Shown: piece after piece, positions 1 to 8,700 of the stretch
How the letters are laid out: each line of letters opens with the position of its first letter
Numbering within the stretch: the first letter of the stretch is position 1
From: Cololabis saira
Lineage: Eukaryota; Chordata; Actinopteri; Beloniformes; Belonidae
Assembly (NCBI RefSeq): GCF_033807715.1
Contig: NC_084591.1
Span: 48,381,915 to 48,445,914 of the forward strand
Reading direction: 5' to 3'
DNA length: 64,000 nt
Program-made: the position numbers and the translations under genes
The notes under the pieces: generated by a model
The model's database searches: none
What the model saw: only the letters and a program-made list of their open reading frames with translations
What the model was told of the DNA's origin: nothing

Positions 1-460
1 GGTCTTTCTTTCTGCTCGTTCCCTCGCCCGTCTGTCTCCATGATCTTATATTCCACTGGGCTGGTTTTCTAACAAAGTTTCCAGATGCAGCAGCAGTAAA
101 CGCTGGTCAAGAGCAGAGACCATTTATTTAATAAATAGAAATCATTAAAAGAACAGATAGCAGGAAACATCACAATTGTGAGCTTTTCAAAGTTGTAGCG
201 GCTAAGTTAGTTTTTCTTCCGGTAGTTTAACTTCCGGTCCCCCCCCTATCCAATCAGAACCTTCCCAACCCCCAGACCTGGAGAGGAATTGGAGAAAGAC
301 CATCAAACGTGTTTTCCATGTAAACCTCAATTCAGAATGACTATTTCCATGTAATTCCAAGGATAATAGTTTAATTCAGAATCATTTAATTCTGAATTAA
401 AAACCATGGTGTAGCCGTGGCCAGTGATGCTCCATCAGCTCGTCTCTCTTTTCCCCCCAG
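1..460. other. SETD6 upstream intron, no exon recognised
   Basis: No coding segment matching the missing SETD6 N-terminus is visible here, so the first exon(s) lie outside the window. A short inverted repeat built from TTTAATTCAGAA and its complement sits at about 370-408. The stretch ends in a pyrimidine tract and CCCCAG at 451-460, the acceptor of the first visible exon. Confidence 0.6.
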
Positions 461-602
461 GGAAGCAGGATCTGCAGAGTTCCTCCGGCTGGGTTCCCCT
501 GCTGCTGGCGCTGCTGCACGAGTACACCACCCCCCAGTCCCGCTGGACGCCCTACCTGTCCCTGTGGCCCGACTTCAGCGCGCTGGACCAGCCCATGTTC
601 TG
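461..602 (+). CDS. setd6: SETD6 exon (first in window): SET domain N-terminal part
   Basis: This exon starts after CCCCAG and ends before GTAATC. It is entered after one base of a codon and leaves two bases (TG), which join the next exon's G to make Trp. The translation contains [20 protein letters not shown] and ends DQPMFW. This is the segment SETD6 proteins show at the start of the SET-I insert (human SETD6 has a near-identical [11 protein letters not shown] stretch). SETD6 is a nuclear protein-lysine N-methyltransferase known to monomethylate the RelA subunit of NF-kB. Family assignment comes from recalled similarity across all six exons, whose order and phases all agree. Confidence 0.9.
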
Positions 603-717
603 GTAATCCACGGGAATTTATCCTTTTTACCGCCAGATGATACATTCTTACCGTGGGGAATGTTTTTGACGGTTTATGGTGAACGGTAAAGCATCGTCCA
701 TCCCTCCCCTCCCCCAG

Positions 718-912
718 GTCCAGGGCGGAGCGGGACGGGCTGCTGAGGGGGACGGGCGTCCCCCGGGCCGTGGAGACGGACCTGTCCAACATCCAGAGAG
801 AGTACCAACACGTGGCCCTGCCGTTCATGAGGAGACACCCGGACGTGTGGAGCCCCGGCACGCACACGCTGCAGCTGTACACGCGGCTGGTGGCCTTCGT
901 CATGGCCTACAG
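718..912 (+). CDS. setd6: SETD6 exon: SET-I region
   Basis: The acceptor is CCCCCAG at 711-717 and the donor is GTCATC from 913. The frame continues from the previous exon through a split Trp codon and runs open to VAFVMAY plus two bases (AG). It contains [15 protein letters not shown], matching the SETD6 helical region (human: an NIRSEYQ...LPFM stretch). The intron before it is only 115 bp, against 3.8 kb for the next one. The donor +3 base is C, so this donor is weaker than the others in the gene. Confidence 0.88.
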
Positions 913-1234
913 GTCATCCTCCACATGCTTTAACATTCTTATTCTAAGCTCTTTTTATTGTTTGTTTTTTTCAATTTTCAGAGAAGAATTACATACAAGA
1001 GAATTAGAATTAACATAGTAAATCTGATAAAACACCTATAACCCCCACATGTCTCGCTCCAACGGAGCCCCATCCCTACAACTACATTATTGTTCCATTC
1101 AGAGATAAAAATAAAGACAAAAAAGTACAAAATACAAAAAATAAAATAAATAAAAATAAACATTACAGATAACGAGTACATTAGTAAATACATAGCATAG
1201 TAAACAAGTAAATGATACAATATAAGGGTCAGTG
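913..1234. other. intron, probable 3' UTR of a minus-strand L1 fragment
   Basis: This AT-rich stretch has no usable coding frame. It directly follows, on the minus strand, the stop of the L1 reverse-transcriptase C-terminus at 1235, so it is probably that LINE's 3' untranslated part. No poly(A) tail or target duplication was identified. Confidence 0.4.
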
Positions 1235-1599
1235 TCACACCCCTGTAATCTCAGTGGGTCCATTTTTCCTATATAGGTTAAGAAAGGTTGCCAGATATGG
1301 TAGCATGTTGGGCACTCCCTCTTGTGGAGTAACCAGTTCTCTCCAGTGCCAAATGACGTGCAAGATCCTTAACCCATCATTTAAAAGTTGGAGGAGTTTG
1401 TCCTTCCATTTTAACAAAATAAGTCGCCTGGCCAAAAGAGAAGCAAACGCTATCATATGTTTAGCCCGGCGACTAAGCTGTACATCTGGTGGAGCTACTC
1501 CCAATAATGCAATGGTAGCGGAAGGTCCTATGGAACAAACCTCTAAAACTTCTGAGAACGTTTTAAATATTAAATGCCAGAAATTATTTAGTTTGGAAC
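1235..1599 (-). pseudogene. L1/Tx1-clade LINE ORF2 C-terminal fragment (proximal part)
   Basis: The minus-strand translation contains KLNNFWHLIFKTFSEVL, LLGVAPP and LLARRLILLKWKD. These match the C-terminal region of L1-clade ORF2p. The same pattern (FWSDYSVIM..., LLAIFGL, LLERRRILLSWK) appears in the much better preserved L1 at 37519-39177. The Cys/His-rich segment that should precede FW is not here. It resumes at 4491 on the far side of a hAT insertion. This is a dead fragment in a SETD6 intron. Confidence 0.75.
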
Positions 1600-4490
1600 C
1601 AATGTTTCCGCTAGAAAAGATTGGCACCGGACAATGTGACCGGCAGGGTTTCAATTTACCGGACATGTTTGAAACATAGGCTATATGAATTTATTGAGGT
1701 TAAAAATAAATCATATGCAGTAGTACGATATCAATGGAAGTCATTTAATAGTTTTTTTATTGAAAAACAGGGTATTTAAAATAAAATAAGTCCCGTCATT
1801 TGACTCGCGAGCGTAACTTCCAGAAATAAATAAATATTGCAGAAGCTTGCGCTCTTCTGACACAAGAATGAACATAAAGAGGAAGGCCTATATACTATAT
1901 AAAATAAAACAATTTGTAAACAAATAAAAAACACATCTGGAGTGGCAAATAACATTTTATTAACATGGCCATGCTGCCAACTTGAAATAAAAAAATGTCC
2001 GTTCGCGCGTTTAAAATAAAACGGAATAAAAACTGAAAACAAACAGGGGAAATCCCTTCACCTAGATCCGGTGTATAACACTTTACTTTTTGCGCATTTC
2101 CGCAGCACTGAAGTGAGCAGCTGCAGAATCAAAATCAAAAGATCGAAGGCTCTCTGCACAGCTTTAATGCGCATCAGTCTTGATACTTTCTCCTCCCCCA
2201 GGCCACTCCGCTGCGCTGTTTTAATGCGGTTCTGCAGAGAGAAACCTCTCTCTGCTGGCACACTGGAGACAGGGATCACGCAGGCTATCTTGGCCAGTTG
2301 AGCCCACTCGGGGTAGATTTCACCGAAATCCCTGATCAGAACTTCACAGGCCATTGAAAAGTTCAAGCCTCCATAACCGCGGAGCGCTGTCTTTACAGCG
2401 ACGGCATCTCTGCGCGCACTTGTGGCATCAATGAGTGGAGCTGTGGCTGCAGCCGACTCGTCCTCACTGATCATTCCCTTTCCAAAGCGATCAGTGATGG
2501 TTGGGATGGCTGTTTCAGCATACTCCTGGAGCGCTGAACGGAGTGATGATTAATCAGTGAATGTTTTAATGAAACGTCAAATACGGTAAAATGTTCGAGT
2601 GATCTTTATATCTTTTTTTTGCTTCTACTCACCACTTTGTGTCCCTGGGTATCGGGAGGGGTTCAGAAGGACATCAAGGCAGTTAAGTAGATCCAGTGAA
2701 TCTTTAGGGAATGGGTCATGTAAAGCATCTATTAGATGCTGGATATAGTGTGCTCTGGCTTTTCTGAAAGCCTGAACGGCCCGGTCACTTGCATGTGTCA
2801 CTTTCACTTCCCTGTACATGTCGTCTTGGCAATCCGCCTGAAACCGCTCTTCTCCTGGACCTGGGGCATCGCGTAACCGTGTTAGTGCCGCAACTGATGC
2901 TTGAACCATTGGTCTAACTGTGGCAAGATTCACATCTTCTTTTTGGAAAACCACATTCAGTTTGGTCATCACAGGTAACACATCAGCCAGGATATGAGTC
3001 AAGGCCATGAAGCTGTACGGCTGGATTTGACCAAGAATACCTTGGGCTCGGGCATTTCGTCCCACAGCCTCTTCATTTAGCTCCATCACTAAAGCAGGCC
3101 AGTTTCCACTGCCTTGTGCACGGACAGCCAGCGGACAGCGCACGGCTGCTTCAGGCTCGTCATGTCTTCATCGCTGAGCGCTGCTGTCAGCTGACGGAGG
3201 CGATTGGTCCTGCTGGCTGAGTGCTTGTAAAAGTGTACACAGAAGCAACTGTGCGCTTGTAGGCCCCTATCTGGTCCACAGATTTGGCCGCATGTTGCGC
3301 GGCCAGCGCCACACGGTGTGCAGTACAGTGCACCTGAAGGGAAAACGCACTCTCTCTCTTCAGAAGAGCACCAACTCCATTATGCCTTCCCATCATTACA
3401 CTTGCTCCGTCTGAGCCCAGGGCAGTGACGCGGGACAGCTCCACATCCCGCTCGCGGAGCACTTCAACCAGTTTGTTGAATATACACTGCAGTCCCGGAC
3501 TGTACATCATCATTCCCCAGCAAACGTGTCTCAGCTCTCCCTTGTACTTCCATTTTGACGTATATGATCAGCTTCTTGTTCACGGTGATATTTACCGTCT
3601 CATCAATAATAACTCCTATGAAGTCACTACCCTTTAGTTTTTCCTCTAGCTGCTTCATCACAACGCTTTCCACTGCCGTTTCCATGTCATCAACGGGCCG
3701 CTGTGCCGGTAAATGCCGTCACCTGGCACAAAATCTGGAGCCTTAACTGCTCCAAGTAGCTCAGTCAATCCCTCATACTGGTGACATGCCATGTCATTTT
3801 TGTCCATGTAAAATACAACTTTTAGCTGAGAGCACAGCTTCGTGTTTGAGGTTTCTTTTGCCCTCTCACAGTGGCCTTTCATTGCTGCTCGCTGTGCGGA
3901 TAAAGTGAGCGCTGAAACGTGATCATTGCACTGACTGTACTCAACGGGAGATGAAATTCTCATGTTTGTTGATCCTTTGGTGAATCCATTCTTCCTCCCC
4001 GACTTCTCGCAGTGTGAGCAAAACATTTTTCTGGATCCATGGATGATGTGGCACCTCAGCCAGGGATATTTGTCTTTCATTCAAGTCGGAACCCCCGACA
4101 TTTCGGTTTCTGTTCGGCGGGGGCCAGAGCATCATCTGTAGTCTCCATCTCTTCAGAGAGGTTTTTAGAAGTAGACTCATCATCACCCTCGCCGTTAGAG
4201 CTTTTTCATTTAAAAAAAAAGCTTTTAAGATTTGCCTGTTTCGTTCCGCGCAGAAAAAAAGTTTAGTTTCACATATAGGCTACATTAATTTATTCACACA
4301 CACACACACACACTGCTCATTCGTAAAAAAAAGTATATGTTTTTTCATAAAATGATGTGGAAATTACCCATTTTATTACAACTGAAATTGTGCTTGGGAG
4401 GAGTATTTTCACCAGAGAGGTTCTAAAATACCGGACTTGGGCATATTTTACCGGACAAAGTCCGGCAATTACCGGACAACGGAAACCCTG
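1600..4490 (-). mobile_element. hAT transposon (ZNF862/KIAA1586-like), degraded
   Basis: The ends are imperfect inverted repeats: CAATGTTTCCGCTAG at 1600 and, reading inward from 4490, CAGGGTTTCCGTTG. The flanks are TTTGGAAC (1592-1599) and TTTGAACA (4491-4498), a plausible mutated 8-bp duplication as hAT elements make. Several CCGGAC motifs lie near both ends. L1 coding sequence on one side (ending ...KLNNFW) continues on the other (CDCCGQTAAPLHICFGF), which confirms insertion into an L1. An alternative left end at CAGGGTTTC (1644) fits the TIR but not the L1 continuity. Confidence 0.7.
2058..4186 (-). pseudogene. hAT transposase pseudogene with TTF zinc finger and dimerisation domain
   Basis: This is a broken transposase read on the minus strand in several frames. 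From the N-terminus: KYPWLRCHIIHG, FCSHCEKSGRKNGFTKGS and NMRISSPVEY (a TTF-type zinc finger), at about 4080-3900. Next is FIGVIIDETVNITVNKKLI (RNase-H-like first catalytic block) near 3620. Then come LGSDGASVMMGRHNGV and LQVHCTAHRVALA, at about 3430-3300. The C-terminal hAT dimerisation domain (EIYPEWAQLAKIACVIPVSS, VPAERGFS) lies at about 2390-2260. Frames change at least at about 3690, 3500, 3150 and 2480-2620, so no full protein can be made. The family resembles domesticated ZNF862/KIAA1586-like genes, but this is an element-borne copy. Confidence 0.75.
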
Positions 4491-4613
4491 TTTGAACAAA
4501 ACCAAAACATATGTGCAAGGGTGCTGCTGTTTGTCCACAACAATCACACATAGGATTGGTATTGGGCACACATTTAACTAACTTTGATTTGGACCAGTGG
4601 AGACGATATCAAA
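4491..4613 (-). pseudogene. L1/Tx1 LINE fragment (distal part split by hAT)
   Basis: The minus-strand frame gives MCDCCGQTAAPLHICFGFVQ, the Cys/His block that in L1-clade ORF2p directly precedes the KLNNFW block found at 1599. The upstream boundary at about 4613 is approximate. A truncated MITE end follows it. Confidence 0.6.
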
Positions 4614-4661
4614 TCTTCCCCTCTCAAATATTTCTCCCCTGCATGGCCCTAATACTCTTCT
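4606..4661. mobile_element. truncated end of the TA-MITE family
   Basis: The stretch ending GGCCCTAATACTCTTCTG and then TA matches the right end of the complete MITE at 11896-12257 (CCCTAATACTCTTCCG). Only about 55 bp of the end is present. It lies about 50 bp upstream of the next SETD6 exon. Confidence 0.55.
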
Positions 4662-4713
4662 GTATAAAAGAAAGGAGAGAAAAATAAAAATCAAAGTCTA
4701 ATCTCTGCTGTAG

Positions 4714-4864
4714 CTTCACGGAGCCGCGAGGAGAGGATGGTGATGAAGAGGAGGATGATGAAGAGGAGGATGAGGAGGAGGCCCCCGGTCCTCCCATGAT
4801 GGTTCCCATGGCAGACATGCTGAACCACGTGTCCCGGCACAACGCTCAGCTGGAGTTCACGGCG
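4714..4864 (+). CDS. setd6: SETD6 exon: acidic insert and SAM-binding NH motif
   Basis: The acceptor is CTGCTGTAG at 4705-4713 and the donor is GTGAGC at 4865. The first base completes the Ser codon split with the previous exon, and the exon ends on a whole codon (phase 0). The translation has an acidic run (EEEDDEEEDEEE) followed by MVPMADMLNHVSRHNAQLEF. The ADxLNH motif is the conserved S-adenosylmethionine-binding segment of SET domains of the SETD6/LSMT type. The acidic loop is longer than in the human protein. The exon is followed by the very large repeat-filled intron 4865-11666. Confidence 0.9.
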
Positions 4865-4909
4865 GTGAGCGCTGCAGCCTCCCGGCCTCCTGGCCGTCCA
4901 TCACACCGG

Positions 4910-5731
4910 GTCCTAACTGCATGTGACGCGAGCGAGCGTCAGTGACAAAAACAATTCTATTGCTTTATTTTCTATTGGACTGTCCTAACTGGCTGCAGCG
5001 ACGCAGCGCGACGCTGCGCCGTTTTGAGCTGAACATTTGTTGGACGTCCTGCTTCTATTTTCTTCCTGTCGCTGGCGTTGAAAGCCGGTTGAAAGCGCTG
5101 TAGGAAACAGTCATTTCAATACAAGAACCTCAATAAAGTTCAGCTGCTGGAGGGAGATCGCCAGAGAGCTGGAAGGTTTTGATAAGACAATAAGATATAA
5201 TAATAAGATAATATATAATAATGAAATATTTCCTTCTGCCACTTTATTGAGGTTTTTGTATTGAAATGAGGAGGAATCATAGAGATAACTTCTCATTTCA
5301 ACTAACTGGATCAGCCGTTCCTCATCATGACTGTTTCGTACAGCACTTTCAACGCGAGCGGCAGGAAGAAAATAGAAGAACATTTAAACATCACAATATC
5401 AAGCTTGTTTTCTGTTTAGAAAGTACAAACGTAGGAAAATTACAAGTACTCACCATCTTTTACTTGTCTCTTTACTCTTTTAGGAGTTATTTTAGGAGTT
5501 TCTTTCAGGAGCGCATGGGCGGGTAGTGCGGTGAATAAAGGCTGATTTATGGTTCCGCGTTACACCGTTTCCATGTAACGCGGAACCATAAATCAGTCTT
5601 TTAAAAAGTGAGTTTCAGCTGTCAATCAAAATAACGTGTGGGCCCAAAACGCCTTCAGTGTTTCAGGACAGAGAGTGTCCAATGCCACGCAGTGCGACGC
5701 AATAGTCGGACGCTCGCGTGCAGTTAGGACA
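4910..5731. repeat. fold-back element with inverted ends in SETD6 intron
   Basis: The left part (TCCTAACTGCATGTGACGCG at 4911) and the right part (CGCTCGCGTGCAGTTAGGA ending 5731) are inverted copies. Inner inverted segments pair about 5051-5140 (CTATTTTCTTCCTG...CAATACAAGAACC) with about 5242-5385. The structure can fold back over most of its length. It contains no protein frame and ends just before the minisatellite. Target duplications are not evident. Confidence 0.5.
5538..5600. mobile_element. short copy of GC-rich palindromic MITE
   Basis: The two arms are AAGGCTGATTTATGGTTCCG and its near-perfect complement ending CATAAATCAGTCTT, with an inner CGCGTTA/TAACGCG match and about 13 bp between arms. 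The same terminal sequence recurs at 19827-19959, 34120-34229, 53393-53470, 53718-54185 and 60901-60993, defining one family. Confidence 0.7.
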
Positions 5732-5748
5732 GGCTGTCACTCAGCGGG

Positions 5749-8700
5749 ATTCTCCTGACTAGTGTTGTGTTGCAGGACAGTCTGAAGATGATTCTCCTGA
5801 CACTCGTGTTGCAGGACAGTCTGAAGATGATTCTCCTGACTCGTGTTGTGTTGCAGGACAGTCTGAAGATGATTCTCCTGACACTCGTGTTGCAGGACAG
5901 TCTGAAGATGATTCTCCTGACTAGTGTTGTGTTGCAGGACAGTCTGAAGATGATTCTCCTGACTAGTGTTGTGTTGCAGGACAGTCTGAAGATGATTCTC
6001 CTGACTAGTGTTGTGTTGCAGGACAGTCTGAAGATGATTCTCCTGACACTCGTGTTGCAGGACAGTCTGAAGATGATTCTCCTGACTCGTGTTGTGTTGC
6101 AGGACAGTCTGAAGATGATTCTCCTGACACTCGTGTTGCAGGACAGTCTGAAGATGATTCTCCTGACTAGTGTTGTGTTGCAGGACAGTCTGAAGATGAT
6201 TCTCCTGACTAGTGTTGTGTTGCAGGACAGTCTGAAGATGATTCTCCTGACTAGTGTTGTGTTGCAGGACAGTCTGAAGATGATTCTCCTGACTCCGTTG
6301 TGTTGCAGGACAGTCTGAAGATGATTCTCCTGACTCGTGTTGTGTTGCAGGACAGTCTGAAGATGATTCTCCTGACTAGTGTTGTGTTGCAGGACAGTCT
6401 GAAGATGATTCTCCTGACTCGTGTTGTGTTGCAGGACAGTCTGAAGATGATTCTCCTGACTAGTGTTGTGTTGCAGGACAGTCTGAAGATGATTCTCCTG
6501 ACACGTGTTGTGTTGCAGGACAGTCTGAAGATGATTCTCCTGACTAGTGTTGTGTTGCAGGACAGTCTGAAGATGATTCTCCTGACTCCGTTGTGTTGCA
6601 GGACAGTCTGAAGATGATTCTCCTGACTCCGTTGTGTTGCAGGACAGTCTGAAGATGATTCTCCTGACTCGTGTTGTGTTGCAGGACAGTCTGAAGATGA
6701 TTCTCCTGACTCCGTTGTGTTGCAGGACAGTCTGAAGATGATTCTCCTGACACGTGTTGTGTTGCAGGACAGTCTGAAGATGATTCTCCTGACTCGTGTT
6801 GTGTTGCAGGACAGTCTGAAGATGATTCTCCTGACTAGTGTTGTGTTGCAGGACAGTCTGAAGATGATTCTCCTGACTCGTGTTGTGTTGCAGGACAGTC
6901 TGAAGATGATTCTCCTGACTAGTGTTGTGTTGCAGGACAGTCTGAAGATGATTCTCCTGACTCCGTTGTGTTGCAGGACAGTCTGAAGATGATTCTCCTG
7001 ACTCCGTTGTGTTGCAGGACAGTCTGAAGATGATTCTCCTGACACTCGTGTTGCAGGACAGTCTGAAGATGATTCTCCTGACTCCGTTGTGTTGCAGGAC
7101 AGTCTGAAGATGATTCTCCTGACTCCGTTGTGTTGCAGGACAGTCTGAAGATGATTCTCCTGACTCCGTTGTGTTGCAGGACAGTCTGAAGATGATTCTC
7201 CTGACTCCGTTGTGTTGCAGGACAGTCTGAAGATGATTCTCCTGACTAGTGTTGTGTTGCAGGACAGTCTGAAGATGATTCTCCTGACTAGTGTTGTGTT
7301 GCAGGACAGTCTGAAGATGATTCTCCTGACACGTGTTGTGTTGCAGGACAGTCTGAAGATGGTTCTCCTGACTAGTGTTGTGTTGCAGGACAGTCTGAAG
7401 ATGATTCTCCTGACTCCGTTGTGTTGCAGGACAGTCTGAAGATGATTCTCCTGACACTCGTGTTGCAGGACAGTCTGAAGATGATTCTCCTGACTCGTGT
7501 TGTGTTGCAGGACAGTCTGAAGATGATTCTCCTGACTAGTGTTGTGTTGCAGGACAGTCTGAAGATGATTCTCCTGACTAGTGTTGTGTTGCAGGACAGT
7601 CTGAAGATGATTCTCCTGACTAGTGTTGTGTTGCAGGACAGTCTGAAGATGATTCTCCTGACTCGTGTTGTGTTGCAGGACAGTCTGAAGATGATTCTCC
7701 TGACTCCGTTGTGTTGCAGGACAGTCTGAAGATGATTCTCCTGACTCCGTTGTGTTGCAGGACAGTCTGAAGATGATTCTCCTGACACTCGTGTTGCAGG
7801 ACAGTCTGAAGATGATTCTCCTGACTCGTGTTGTGTTGCAGGACAGTCTGAAGATGATTCTCCTGACACTCGTGTTGCAGGACAGTCTGAAGATGATTCT
7901 CCTGACTAGTGTTGTGTTGCAGGACAGTCTGAAGATGATTCTCCTGACTAGTGTTGTGTTGCAGGACAGTCTGAAGATGATTCTCCTGACTCCGTTGTGT
8001 TGCAGGACAGTCTGAAGATGATTCTCCTGACTCGTGTTGTGTTGCAGGACAGTCTGAAGATGATTCTCCTGACTCGTGTTGTGTTGCAGGACAGTCTGAA
8101 GATGATTCTCCTGACTAGTGTTGTGTTGCAGGACAGTCTGAAGATGATTCTCCTGACACGTGTTGTGTTGCAGGACAGTCTGAAGATGATTCTCCTGACT
8201 AGTGTTGTGTTGCAGGACAGTCTGAAGATGATTCTCCTGACTCCGTTGTGTTGCAGGACAGTCTGAAGATGATTCTCCTGACTCGTGTTGTGTTGCAGGA
8301 CAGTCTGAAGATGATTCTCCTGACTCCGTTGTGTTGCAGGACAGTCTGAAGATGATTCTCCTGACACGTGTTGTGTTGCAGGACAGTCTGAAGATGATTC
8401 TCCTGACTCGTGTTGTGTTGCAGGACAGTCTGAAGATGATTCTCCTGACTAGTGTTGTGTTGCAGGACAGTCTGAAGATGATTCTCCTGACTCGTGTTGT
8501 GTTGCAGGACAGTCTGAAGATGATTCTCCTGACTAGTGTTGTGTTGCAGGACAGTCTGAAGATGATTCTCCTGACTCCGTTGTGTTGCAGGACAGTCTGA
8601 AGATGATTCTCCTGACTCCGTTGTGTTGCAGGACAGTCTGAAGATGATTCTCCTGACACTCGTGTTGCAGGACAGTCTGAAGATGATTCTCCTGACTCGT

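Noticed and set aside
1643..4490. Left end of the hAT element at CAGGGTTTC (1644)
   Set aside because: It matches the terminal repeat, but the L1 coding sequence resumes only before 1600 and the flanking 8-mers fit better at 1600.
4624..4842. Ser-rich minus-strand ORF
   Set aside because: Antisense shadow of the acidic SETD6 exon at 4714-4864.
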